Positions 11,606 to 21,921 of a stretch of 64,000 nt of DNA are shown here, piece after piece. Source of the DNA: Nephrocerus scutellatus (taxonomy: Eukaryota > Arthropoda > Insecta > Diptera > Pipunculidae). The stretch's first letter is position 1. Each line of letters starts with the position of its first letter. The position numbers were made by a program, and so were the translations under genes. The notes beneath the pieces were generated by a model. The model worked only from the letters and a program-made list of their open reading frames with translations, searched no databases and was not told the DNA's origin. The stretch covers positions 102,217,908 to 102,281,907 of the forward strand of contig OX352763.1 in the NCBI GenBank assembly GCA_947095585.1. The letters run 5' to 3'.

Positions 11606-12039
11606 TACTACTTTCGAACACAGAGCATTGTCAAGTTGCTCGCACTGGTTCGGACTATAGCCTAGTACTCAGATCGATTTCGCACGAAATCTTCATACGA
11701 TTTAACCAAATTTTTACAAAGTTTCTCTTTCGTTTGAGTAGTACTCAGTTCAACAACGAGAAAACCAAGGTTATTTCAATGCATCGGAGATGGCGCACTT
11801 AAAGTCTCCAAGTATTTTCAAGCGAAAATAATGCAGCAGTCCATTATTTTTACGTGAAATTTCGACATTTGTGTTTAATATCGAGAGTTCATTGCTGAGA
11901 GTCTTACTTATTTTTAAAGGAATTTCAAATTTTATTCTAAATCTAAAATTAAATTAATTTGCAAATAAATTTTTAATTACAAAATAAATACAAAAGTATA
12001 TAAACTACGGTATATTAAACAATAAGGTTTCCGACCAAG

Positions 12040-12499
12040 ATGGACAACAATTTTGATTCTCAGTACGATTACTGCGAAGAATATTTAATTTATAAATATC
12101 TTGAGCCCGAACCGCCTAAACTGAGAATTCAAAAAACTGTGCTTTCACAACAAGACAAAAGAAAAAACGGCGGTAGCTGCCCCTATTGAAGAGAAAAGCC
12201 AAACATCCAACTATTCATATGTGCGTATTTACCTATATTTACGTTATTAAAAATATTAAATTTTATGGAGATTTCTTCCATTTCATATAGAAGACATGCT
12301 GAAGAGAAGGGACGAGAGGGACAAGCAGGTAAATACAGAAAAAGAAGCGGAGATAACAACAGAGTTAAAATATAAAAGTCTATGGGCCAATTTAGACCGG
12401 ATGTGTCAACATTTTCCGGATTTAGACGTAGAACTGCTTGGTGTTCAATTTAGCCTCCAAGTAATAGAAAAGATCAAAGAAAATAAACAAAAAAATTAA
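12040..12499 (+). pseudogene. small two-exon gene of unknown function, one frameshift
   Basis: Exon 1 begins with ATG at 12040 (MDNNFDSQYDYCEEYLIY) and its frame stops at 12187, but changing the A6 run near 12166 by one base would keep the frame open (AAPIEEKSQTSNYSY) to a donor GTGCGT at about 12213. Exon 2 starts after the acceptor CATTTCATATAG at about 12291 (EDMLKRRDERDKQ) and ends with TAA at 12497-12499 (FSLQVIEKIKENKQKN). The intron would be about 77 nt. The C-terminal part is charged and helical. I do not recognise it. Its position between hAT and gypsy debris suggests it could be an accessory gene of an element. The A-run lesion could also be a sequencing error. Confidence 0.45.
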
Positions 12500-12857
12500 A
12501 TTAAATCAATTTGTTTTAGTTTATAAAAAACATTTATTGTAATAATACTGCTATTCTTTGCCATTCCTTCTTCTATCACAAGCATTGGTCGGCGTCGCAC
12601 GACACAGCATTTTGTTCGTGATAAATAAGAAAAGAAACAACCGGTGCAAGATTTTTAAACAATCGCTTGCTTGAAATATCCAAAATTATATCGTTAATCG
12701 TTAATCTATTTTTGAATTTTTAATAAAAAATATATATAAAGTTAATCGATTCGTCAATTTGGTTCTTTGTAAGTTCGAGCGTCGCAGTCGCACACGCCCA
12801 TTTTAGCAAAGCACGCAATCTCACGGATTGGAACAATCCCCATCAATTCTCTAAAAC

Positions 12858-12870
12858 TGGTGACCCCGAC
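12858..12870 (+). promoter_or_regulatory. primer-binding site of the gypsy element
   Basis: TGGTGACCCCGAC follows the AAAAC end of the presumed LTR. TGG at the start pairs with the CCA end of a tRNA. The tRNA species is not assigned. Confidence 0.55.
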
Positions 12871-13429
12871 GAGAAATTTTTTTCAATAAACGTCGATAAA
12901 AATTTTTCGATTAAATAAAATTATACATTGCCTGCCAGTGGCAGTAATACATTGCAAGTAACTCAGCAATCACAAACCACCACCGACAATTCTTAGCAGC
13001 AGCACCTTAGGAAAACTAATTATAAAGGAAGCCAGGTTATCTTCGGCAGGTTAGCACAAGTGCTATATCAACTTTATAAACTGCAACGACGACAGCAGGA
13101 ATTCTTCTCCTAACACCACACCTACATAGTCATCTGGACTATCGTCTGCATAAGGTGCGTCGACCAACAATCTACACCACACCAGCAAGCACATCTCAAA
13201 CAACATCATATAAATCAAGCCAACCAAACATCGAAGCGGACAAATAAATCTTCAACTAAAGAACTTCAGCTCAGCAGTAGAAGGAAGATCTAACAATTAA
13301 CATATAAAACCAAAAAGTGTACAAGGTAAGCGATTTTATTTATTTATTTTGCACCGGCTAAGTACGCCATTCTGTTTTTTTTCCATATATATTTTTTTAA
13401 ATGCGACGTGTAAATAGTTATAAAATCAG

Positions 13430-13992
13430 GGGGCCGATTATGTATCTGTCGTATTTCGACTTTCGACTTACGACAAGTCGAAATGCTCAAAGTCGTAGTT
13501 TCGACATAACGCAATTATGTAAGTATGTACGACAAAGTTTTTTTTGAACTAAAGCAATTGCCCGATATCGCCATTTCAATTGCATGTTTTGTTGTTGTTT
13601 ATACTGGTTTACTTTGTATTGACAAAATTACAAATACGTAGTTACTAAAAAAACGCCGAACGGTCGGCGCTGCTTGCATCACTCAAATGAATGTAGCAGC
13701 ATAATATATTTAAAATTCTAAATATTTGTTTTTATTTTAGTGATAATTTTATAAGTAACATTAATAAAAGTTAAAAAATATCACTTAAAAGTTATTTACG
13801 CGGTTGATTTCATACAGTAATAATCATTTTAATTACATTTATTTCCCAGTCGAAATCCAAATGGTGTTCGACTGTAACACCAACAATTAAGTCGAAACTA
13901 CGACTAGTCGTATGTCTCAATAATCGCTTTTAGTCGTAATTGCGACAAAAGTGACGTCATTCGAAACTCGAAATGCTTACATAATCGACCCC
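13430..13992. mobile_element. 563-bp MITE with 3-bp CAG target duplication
   Basis: The ends read GGGGCCGATTATGTA on the left and, as reverse complement, GGGGTCGATTATGTA on the right, so a 15-bp TIR with one mismatch. CAG flanks both ends (13427-13429 and 13993-13995). The interior has no gene but is rich in TCGAAA/TCGTA motifs that themselves form inverted pairs near both ends. The 3-bp duplication fits the PIF/Harbinger group. It sits inside the leader of the gypsy element, so it inserted after that element. Confidence 0.8.
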
Positions 13993-14336
13993 CAGTGTTG
14001 TGATACGACGATTGGTGCGTCACTATTTTTTCATACCTTTTTTTTATACTGATTGTTACAGTCGTCTCAAATCTTTACGCTATACGAGGGCGGTCCGAAA
14101 AGTTATTAATTATCGGTATTTGTTGTTTCTCTACGTGTCGTTTCTTCGGCAGACGGTTGCGCTGCCGCAGGAGCCGCTACAGCGTCTTTTATCTTGTCCT
14201 GCCCTTACTGTGAATCGGTTCAAATATAGTTTGTTTGTAGCGTTACGCAAATTATTAGGTAGAGCAAAAAATCATTACTGACAACGAGGATGAGAAAGCC
14301 TCGGTCGACAACCACCAATACATATAAGGTATCTGT

Positions 14337-14870
14337 AAAATACTCACTGAGATTTGGTTCAAGCAAATAGAGGCTAAGTTCAAATTAAGTGGTGTTACCG
14401 CAGACAAAACAAAATACGGTCATTTGGTAGCTGCTCTCGATGCGGAAACGATTAGGTGCGTTCGTGATTTAGTTTTGAACCCCTCCTCGACAGACACATA
14501 TCAGTCTTTAAAGGCAGCTCTAGTCAGCAGGTTATGCGACTCGGCTCGAAGCAAACTAAACCTCTTGCTTTCTGCTTTGCAGCTCAGCGATAAAAAACCG
14601 TCGCAATTATTACGCGATATGCAAGCTTTGTCAATTAACCAAATCAACGAACCCGTACTACGAAGCTTGTGGTTGCAGAGACTGCCCACCAATGTACAGG
14701 AAATTTTATCGTGTATGGAATAGTGTGATTTGGAGAAAATAGCGATATCAGCGGATAAAATTATGGAGATAAACAGACCTTCAGGTATTTATAATATGTC
14801 CAGCTCCTCACAAGTTGCATCTGGTGAAGCCGACCAGTCACTGTCGGACAGAAGTAGAGCAATTGTGGAA
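14337..14870 (+). pseudogene. gypsy gag remnant
   Basis: An upstream frame gives EIWFKQIEAKFKLSGVT, joined without break to VAALDAETIRCVRDLVLNPS (from 14424) and ending LWLQRLPTNVQEILSCME at a TAG near 14721. The frame then continues with LEKIAISADKIMEINRPSG and ADQSLSDRSRAIVEM. This is the Gag capsid region of insect Ty3/gypsy elements of the K02A2.6-like type (identified from memory). One in-frame stop and a missing nucleocapsid end make it non-functional. Confidence 0.75.
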
Positions 14871-16480
14871 ATGGGTAACCCAAAAAATAAAAAGGAATTA
14901 AAACGGTATTTCGGGATCAATTACATGAGGAGCTTTATTCCAAACCTAGAAAATTTGTCGGCACCTCTCTGTGAAATCTTGAAGAAAGACACCCACTAGA
15001 CCTGGCTACCAGCACATGATGAAGCAGTAAAAAAAATAAAGTGTGCAATTGCAAAAATAGTACCGCTGTCAGTGTTGAACGAAAGTAAAAAGATTACCAT
15101 AGAAACTGATGCGAGTCAGTATGGAATCGGATGCTGTTTACTGCAGGATGAAAAACCCATAGCTTTTGCATCCAGAAAACTAAAACCAGCGGAAAGACAC
15201 AATGCGCAGATCGAAAAAGAGTTTCTTGTTATCCTTTTCGCCTGTCGGTGATATCACGAATATATCTACGGACGAGAAACAGTAGTGAAAACTGATCATA
15301 AGCCATTGGTAAGTAAAAGAAATCGGAGAAATTCATGCTAATAGACTCCAAAGAATTAGAAAGAAATTGTCAAAGTATAACCTGCAAATGGAATATGTAC
15401 CAGGAAAATTTATTAAGTTTGCAGATCATTTATCTAGAATCTAGATCATAATTAGAAGAAACAACGAATAACATATCGAAGAGTTTAGACTTTACAGTTC
15501 ATACAGTAAATTTATCAGAAAGTAAATTAAATTAATTCCAAAAGGAAACCAAGAAGGACCTACTACTAATCATTTTAAAACAAATGGTTGGCCACAGCAG
15601 AAGTCCCAAGCACCAGAAATAATCAGAAAATATTGGAACCTTAAAGGAGAGATCTATTCAGATAATGAATTAGTATTTTATAAAGACATAATTTTTGTCC
15701 CTATATCGCTACAAAAAGACATGCTGACGTTGTTGCACGAAAGTCATCCTATTCCAGAGTATCCGCACCAAAGAATTGCCATGGAAATTTATGGGTATGG
15801 AGGAAAACCCTTTTAAGTAATAGTCGATTATTTTTCAGGATGGTTAGAGATAATACGGTTGAAAAATAAAACAGCTTTGAACTCCTTCTGCCATTTGAAG
15901 GATATACCGTTTTGCATAATTGAAGTAACAAAGAAACTCATCTCAACATTTTGAATATCGGAAATCATAGTTGCAGACAACATGCCGTTTAATTCATATA
16001 TACTGAACGACTTCGCGAGCAACTATGATTTTAAAATCTTAACAAGTAGTTCCAGGTACCCACAATCGAATGGGGTGGAAGAAAAAGGGGTGCAAATGCT
16101 CCGCAAAAGTAAGTCGGACATAAATATTATGTTGGCGGAATATTGAAACACAGCTTGTCATGTTCAAAAATCGCCAGCAGAAGTCGTATTTGGTAGGAAA
16201 ATTAGAACCAAATTGCCATATACTCCACCAGAAGTTGACTACGAACACCGAAAAGATATCTTTAAGAGAAATCAAAGACAAAAGCAACATTATGACAAAT
16301 CGGCAAGAACGAGACTACCATTCAAAAGAGGGGAGACGGTATGAGTGCGAAAAAACAGAATCTGGATTCCAGGAGACATTATACAAAAGCATACGTGTCC
16401 AAGATCTTATATACTGGAAGACGAATGCCATCAACAAAAACGAAGGAATTCACGGTGGTTAAGAGCGCGAAAAGGGGGAG
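14871..16480 (+). pseudogene. gypsy pol remnant: RT tail, RNase H, integrase pieces
   Basis: The sequence jumps from gag directly to NPKNKKELKRYFGINYMRSF, the end of reverse transcriptase, so protease and most of RT are deleted. RNase H follows with ITIETDASQYGIGCCLLQ and PIAFASRKLKPAERHNAQIE, including the first catalytic Asp (TDAS). Integrase pieces appear at about 15590-16100 in changing frames: LLHESH, HQRIAMEIYGYGG, FLVIVDYFSGWLE, NGVEEKGVQML. There are many stops and shifts. Minus-strand frames here are shadows. Confidence 0.75.
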
Positions 16481-16481
16481 A

Positions 16482-17390
16482 TGTAATGATATAAGCGAAC
16501 ACTACCATTTCATGAGATAGGAAAAATGAAACCAACTTCACGGGACTTCTGGTGCTGGCTGTCAAGCGGTGAAGACGTGGTGCCGCTCTAATTTTGATTG
16601 CTGCACAATTTTGATAAATATAGTTTTCATTAAGTATCATTTTTTTGATGATGGATGATACATTTTTTAAAAACCATGTTTTTCACTATACATTTGGTTG
16701 AAAGCAATGCAAACATTTTTTAAATGCTTTCATATATCAAATTCCAATCGAACTTTAATTGGGACGCTCCTATGGTTGCACCTACGAAACATAACTAACT
16801 TCATTTTGTCGTGTCATGTGAAGTGTAATTTTTTGTTCCGTTTCACGTATGAGTGCGGCGATATTTGAGCCGTTCACAAGCCAAAACGATTAACTCCACT
16901 TTTTAAATTTAAATGGTTATTGATTGCTAACTTCGTCTTTTAATAATAAATTTTCATAATTTCTATTATTAAACACCGTTAAATGACAAAACCTTTTTGG
17001 TCATTTATTTCAGAAGCAAAATCAATTAACTCAAATTTTTGAATTTAATTTTCAAAACACATGAATATAGGGTTGAGACGTGGAGAACATCTGCCTACGT
17101 GACATACTGCACGAACTAATGTACGAAATAACTGTACAAACGAACATAGTGTAGGTGCGTAATTGGCACAACGCAGCCGAAACGAGTAAGCACTGTGAAG
17201 GAGAGATAGAGTTAGACAGCCGTATGTGAGATGGCACTCGGAGAGTAATCGAAAAAGAGAGCAGTTCATCGGTAGAGTAATATAAATAAGTGTATAATTG
17301 AAATAAAAGAAATCGTGGTTGATTTTCGCCATCCTGTAAAAAAATTGTGCCTTTTTATTTATTGCTGCTCTAGGATTCGCACATTCTTAC
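16482..17390. other. possible 3' LTR and unassigned AT-rich DNA
   Basis: The first 150 bp may be the 3' LTR of the preceding gypsy element. A second GC-richer block at about 17070-17330 ends in GAAATAAAAG and may be the end of another LTR, but it lacks a matching partner in the window. No gene is recognised. Minus-strand frames at 17045-17332 have no family features. Confidence 0.35.
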
Positions 17391-17590
17391 AGTTCAGAAG
17401 TGGGATAAAGAAATCCCAAAAACCGAAACAGAACGAAAAAGCACTGCAATTTCTCCCTAACCTAACATTACCACCGCGTGTAGTCCGCCGTCGACCTGAA
17501 AAGTACCTGCGAGTCGGTGTAACAACCATCGTCGGTGGAGCAACGTTCCCAACCGGAAAACAGTTACTTGTTGGGGGAGGAAAACATATT

Positions 17591-17905
17591 TTATTCGGTC
17601 GTGTGGGTCGCAGTAAAAGTCGATTTTGTCAGTGGAGCACCCTCTTTTCCTTGGGTATGCCAGCGGAGCACCGTTGACCTAATTTGCAGTACGCATTGAA
17701 AAAAATCAGTGCGTGCGAGGTTTTCGTTGTGTTGAATATTATTGCCATATGCACAAATTTTTATTCGGTCGTGCGAGTCGCAGGAAAAGTCAATTTTGTC
17801 AGCGGAGCACGCTATTTTCCTTGGGTATGCCAGCGGAGTACCCTTGACTTAATTCGCAGTACGCATTAAAGAAAAACCTCAGTGTGTGCGAGGTTGTGGT
17901 CGGTG
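17591..17905. repeat. tandem direct repeat, period 170 bp, two copies
   Basis: TTATTCGGTCGTG begins both copies (about 17591 and 17761). Both continue with GTCGCAG, TTTTGTCAG, GGAGCAC, TTTTCCTTGGGTATGCCAGC and GCAGTACGCATT. The pattern recalls long repeated leaders of some gypsy retrotransposons, but no gag follows. The frames at 17315-17677 and 17684-17869 run through the repeats and are probably not genes. Confidence 0.65.
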
Positions 17906-18176
17906 TGTTGACTTATGGCCTACACGTTTAGCATTTACGCGTTTTTTTTTATCGAAAAAGGACGTTTAGTTCAGGGCCACGAATAAAAGCTTTTCGATCG
18001 TGGAGCAACCTGTGCTGGGTAAAAAGTCGACTGGTTTCGGTAAGAACAAACTAGTGGACTGGGAATCGTAGGTTAGCCAGGGGTTTTTTGCTTGTCAGAG
18101 GAGCACCCTTAATCAAATTTACCGCGCACATCAACCGCGTAATGTAAATTTAAATTAACAAAATTAAATACATTTA

Positions 18177-18300
18177 GGAAAAAAGGGTAACATAAAATAC
18201 AGTCCGATCCACAAGATTGAATACATTTTGGAAAGAATGTTAACATAATATACAGTCCGATTCATTAAATTAAATACATATCGGGAAAGAAAAAATAGTT
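18177..18300. repeat. short tandem repeat, about 60-bp unit
   Basis: GTAACATAAAATACAGTCCGAT and TTAACATAATATACAGTCCGAT occur about 54 bp apart, each followed by ATT/AAT-rich DNA ending AATACAT. Two full copies and a partial third can be seen. Confidence 0.6.
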
Positions 18301-18406
18301 TTTTTAAACATTAAATAGCAAAATCGCTGGCAGCAACAGCATTAGGTAAGTCATGTGGTTTGGGGTTTGCTTATAGTTGGTAATTCATTTGTTGCTTCTG
18401 GTAATA

Positions 18407-18643
18407 GATATGGGGAATATTATACAAGTCATCAACTATGACATGCCAACATCGATTGATGAGTATGTGCATCTAATAGGCCGTACTGGTCGGGCTGGCA
18501 ACAGCGGAAAAACTTGTAGTTTTTACGACCCCTTACGAGATTCAGCAATTGCCGCAATTGTTAGCGGTGGTGGTTTCTCTCTTTTTCAAAAATCAAATTG
18601 GATTGACCAACTTGTTAACTGGCGACGAGGATGGGATATCTGA
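18407..18643 (+). pseudogene. DEAD-box RNA helicase (Vasa/DDX3-like) C-terminal fragment
   Basis: The frame gives [20 protein letters not shown] then [18 protein letters not shown]. This is the region of helicase motifs V-VI of the Vasa/DDX3 group, where the usual motif VI is HRIGRTGR. Here Arg is replaced by Leu (HLIGRTGR), removing an ATP-contacting arginine. The reading frame upstream ([10 protein letters not shown]) and downstream ([13 protein letters not shown]) does not continue the family, so this is an isolated piece of about 55 codons, either a remnant of a retroposed copy or a fragment carried by a repeat. Vasa itself is not claimed. Confidence 0.6.
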
Positions 18644-19042
18644 ATGTATCTTTAATATATGAATAAAAAAAGATTACAGTGTGTTTTAACACTTGACCAG
18701 GTATCGCGAATAATAAAATATAGAAACTATTTATATAAGTGAAAATTAGAAACCATTTCTAAATTGGTTATCATTCGCATCATCGCATCACGATGATGAA
18801 AACACTTCTCCACAGAACTCTTTTGCATCTGTGGGCTGTAAGAGTGTGTTTGTGATGGGGAGACAGAAAGCGGTATTCATTGTCACACCCTTTGTTCTTT
18901 CTCTTTCCCAGTCTAGACGCTCGCCGGAGTGAACATTTTAGTTGATTTTTTTTGTATTGCGATTTGCAATCCCATATAAAAATTTTATTGTGAGTTATTT
19001 ATTTCTATCGTTATACACATTTTCCTTTTAACTTCCTTTTTT

Positions 19043-19525
19043 TTGGAAACAGTCCAAAATGCGGCAAATATCGACGGACTAAATATTAACTCCGATAAAA
19101 CAGTGCTTCGTCGTTACAGACACAATGAGTGTGAATTGTTAATAAAAAAGAAAGGAGGAAATCGACCGACAAAACTAACCGCAGAAGTATTAACCAAAAT
19201 TGAACGGATAGTTGAAACTAACCCTGGTCTTACGTTGGCTATTATCAAACAAAAGTTTGTAGAACAAAACTTACCACTGAGCCTCTCAAGCATTCAAAAC
19301 GGCCTAAGTAAACTTAGGATTACATTGAAATTGGCTAGTCTGGAAATGGAGTCTATGAATTCGCCAAGAACAATAGCCTTGCGGAAAGAATATGCCATGC
19401 AGTTTTCAAGTAATTAACCATAATTAGTTTTTTTATTATTATTTTTTTTCAAAATATAATATAAATTCATAAAACGTCAGAAGTAAAGGAGCTGATTGAA
19501 ACATCCCAAAACCAAATCCAGTATC
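19043..19525 (+). pseudogene. Tc1-like transposase, N-terminal HTH region, core deleted
   Basis: The frame gives GGNRPTKLTAEVLTKIERIV, NPGLTLAIIKQKFVEQNLPL and LSLSSIQNGLSKLRITLK, ending ALRKEYAMQFSSN before a stop. This is the second helix-turn-helix and linker of a Tc1-like transposase. About 80 bp later ELIETSQNQIQYLPPYT matches the motif before the third catalytic residue, but the line breaks off there. The two DDE blocks with the first acidic residues are absent. A polypyrimidine-AG before VQNAANIDG may be an acceptor site. Confidence 0.7.
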
Positions 19526-19746
19526 TTCCGCCTTATACCCTTGACACACTGGCACACTTGAACTAGTTCAAGTCCTTTTACTCGTTATATTTCTGACAAA
19601 CTAGTTACGGAACTGTTTTATTGAAAACCAGTTTGCGGAACTAGTTTATCGCAGTTAATGAGCTACAGCTGATTTTGACATTTGGCGACAAATTTTGATT
19701 TGTTTTTATTTTTGAGTTTCTTTAATTTTTTGTGAAGAAATAAACC

Positions 19747-21118
19747 ATGATGGATAGTGAGAAGTGTTTTGCTTATTGGTATATGCATATTAATATTGCA
19801 AACAATAAAATACTTATTACCGAGCACAAATCGAAAGTTGCACTATATAGAAGACGAGCACAGCAATTGATGCAAGTCTTTGAGGCGTCCTTCCATAGAA
19901 GAAATCGGATAATATGGTCCTTGTATGGCTTGTACATGTACATGAAATTCACTATTAATTTTTTTAAATTACAGCAAGCAAGTGAATTTTGGGAAAATGA
20001 AGTCCCCTTGTAATGGCAATAAAAAATTCAAAGAGGACTTCCGAATGTCATCCGAAACATTCCGTTTCGTTTAAAAAAACAAGACACAATTTTACGTCCA
20101 GCTATAAGTGTGGAAAAAAGGGTTCCTGTTGCTCTTTATGCCCTTGGATCATCTGCAGAGTACAGAACGATAGCAAATATTTTTGGTATTGGAGGGACAA
20201 CAGTGGGCGAAATTGTTATCGAATTTTGCAAAGAAGTTTGCGAAGTTTTCGAAAAACAATACATCAACTCCTATCCTCCAACACAATATAAAATAGATGA
20301 AAATGTGAAAGAATTCAACATTTGGGGATTTCCTCAAACATATGGAGCAATTGGTAAATAAGTATATTTATACCTTGATCAGGCTTCAGGCAGTAACTTT
20401 CATTATGTTTCAGATGGATGTCATATTAAAGTGGACCCGCCAAAGGATGTTGCCGTCGAGGGTGGTATTCTGTTGTACTGCTGGCCGCAGTTGATTATCG
20501 GTAACTAATTGCACCCATATAGCTCCAAGAACTAAACATTTATTAAATTTAGATATAGATTTATGTACCTTAACATTGGTTGCCCTGGAAGAAATAATGA
20601 TTCATATATATATGAAAAATCTTCTTTAAAACGATGCCATCAGAACGACCCACTTATTTTGCAAAATTCTAAAAAAAAATGTAAACTCGGAAGTTCCTGT
20701 GTTTTTAATTGGTGACTCTGCATTTCGTTTTAGCAAGAGTTTAATGAAGCCATTTCCAATTACCTGTGCACAAGATAAGGAAATTTTATTTAACAAAACA
20801 TTGTCGCGTGCAAGGCGCGTAGTTGAAAACGCTTTTGGGCATTTGAAAGCACGTTATCGTCGAACTGGGAGGGGACTTCAAGTGAATTCCAATTATCATC
20901 AAAGCATGTTGTATTATTCATAACTTTTTAAACGTAGCAAACGAAGACATAAATGATGCATGGCTGGAAGAGGGACGAAAGGCTGGCGAAATTCGCGAGC
21001 AACCAGAATTCCAATCAACAGCGGGCAACACAGATGAAAGTGCAAACAGCATCCGCAAGTCAATAATAGAATATCTTTTTCTCCATAGAATTAAAAATTA
21101 CATCTTAGAAAAATTATA
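19747..21118 (+). pseudogene. PIF/Harbinger transposase (HARBI1 family), frameshifted
   Basis: Pieces in order: an N-terminal part from 19747; KKFKEDFRMSSETFRFV near 20021-20075; VALYALGSSAEYRTIANIFG and EIVIEFCKEVCEVF (20110-20361); then, after a probable intron with acceptor TTATGTTTCAG near 20411, DGCHIKVDPPKD with the first catalytic Asp in GAI/DG; VVLLAAVDYR-type block; YRFMYLNIGCPGRNNDS after a second intron; FLIGDSAFRF with the second Asp; RARRVVENAFGHLKARYRR with the Glu; and an acidic C-terminus to about 21118. At least two shifts break the frame. It is convergent with the Myb-type partner on the other strand, the usual two-gene Harbinger layout. Confidence 0.85.
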
Positions 21119-21120
21119 AT

Positions 21121-21445
21121 TTATTTTTTATTTTTTTTTTTTAAAAATTCGAACATTTCACGTTGTAAGTTAAGACTTTCCCTGGCTATTGCATTCGCCA
21201 CTCCCAGTTCCTTTTCGGCGGCCTTATTTGCTCTCTTTATTTCTATTAACATTTGATCGTGTACTAAAACATTCCTTTTTCCTTTTCTTATTGGAAGAAC
21301 TAGATATAGGTTCTGGTATGCTATGACATGACGAGCCAGTTTCGGCTGGAAAATTGATTGCCTCAATAGCTAGAGTTGTTGTTGACGTTGTAGGCAGCGG
21401 ATTTCCCGGTGTTTCATTAAAATCCTGCAAACATTCTGACAAAAC
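21121..21445 (-). pseudogene. Harbinger Myb-type accessory protein, C-terminal part
   Basis: The minus strand reads LSECLQDFNETPGNPLP after a polypyrimidine tract and acceptor (TTTTGTATAG), through SSSSNKKRKK, then after a one-base shift DQMLIEIKRANKAAEKELG and SLNLQREMFEFLKKKNKK to the stop at 21121. A charged coiled-coil tail after a basic patch is typical of the Myb/SANT partner protein needed by Harbinger transposases. The Myb domain itself would lie upstream, where the 8.7-kb array element now sits inside the presumed intron. No Myb domain is seen past that insertion. Confidence 0.6.
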
Positions 21446-21828
21446 TATACAAAAAAAAAATATAATATACTAGCTGACCCGACAGACGTTGTCCTGTCCC
21501 ACTTTCAATAAATTTGTTTGTAATGGTTTTGTGAACTTGTAAAAAGCTATTTGTTTTGCGATATCGAGATTGTGTTACATTTTTTAATTTTGGGTCTTTT
21601 AGGGTCTTTTGGGGGTCTTTAATGATTTTTGGGGATTTTGAGGGACTTTCGGAGGTCTTTTTGTGATTCCGAAAAAGTCGGTTGCCTTCTTTGTGCTTAT
21701 AGATAGTTATTACGATCTCGAAGTGTGATTTTTAAGGTGATTAAGTAGCGATACTATAGAAGTGGACTTCTAACGAATTTAAACCAATAGGTTTCAGATT
21801 TAATTAACTTAGTTAATTAAATATTATT

Positions 21829-21858
21829 ATATATAAATTTGTAGTGATAAAACACTAC
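21829..21858 (+). promoter_or_regulatory. candidate TATA box and hairpin upstream of array gene 1
   Basis: TATATAAAT lies about 90 bp before the ATG, directly followed by GTAGTG-ATAAAA-CACTAC, a perfect 6-bp inverted repeat (21841-21858). The same arrangement stands before copies 2 and 3 (offsets +2148 and +4738). Core-promoter function is inferred from position only. Confidence 0.35.
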
Positions 21859-21921
21859 AACTAAAACAATAATAACAAGCTTTCAATTACAACAAAAAGC
21901 AATTGTGTTATTGTTTTAACA

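Larger units (their letters stand above)
12780..16481 (+). mobile_element. Ty3/gypsy retrotransposon, heavily decayed
   Basis: A probable R-U5 end (about 12760-12857) is followed by a primer-binding site, a long leader, a gag remnant (14337-14870), RNase H and integrase remnants (to about 16470), and a purine tract GAAAAGGGGGAGA at 16469-16481 followed by TGTAATGATA, a plausible 3' LTR start. I could not match the two LTRs to each other by eye, so the outer limits are uncertain. Confidence 0.65.

Noticed and set aside
12538..12857. 5' LTR paired with the sequence from 16482
   Set aside because: Both start TGTAAT, but the following bases do not align by eye, so the pair could not be supported.
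14093..14115. mariner-like terminus ACGAGGGCGGTCCGAAAAGT
   Set aside because: It resembles mariner ends, but no matching inverted copy or transposase is near, so it is not annotated as an element.
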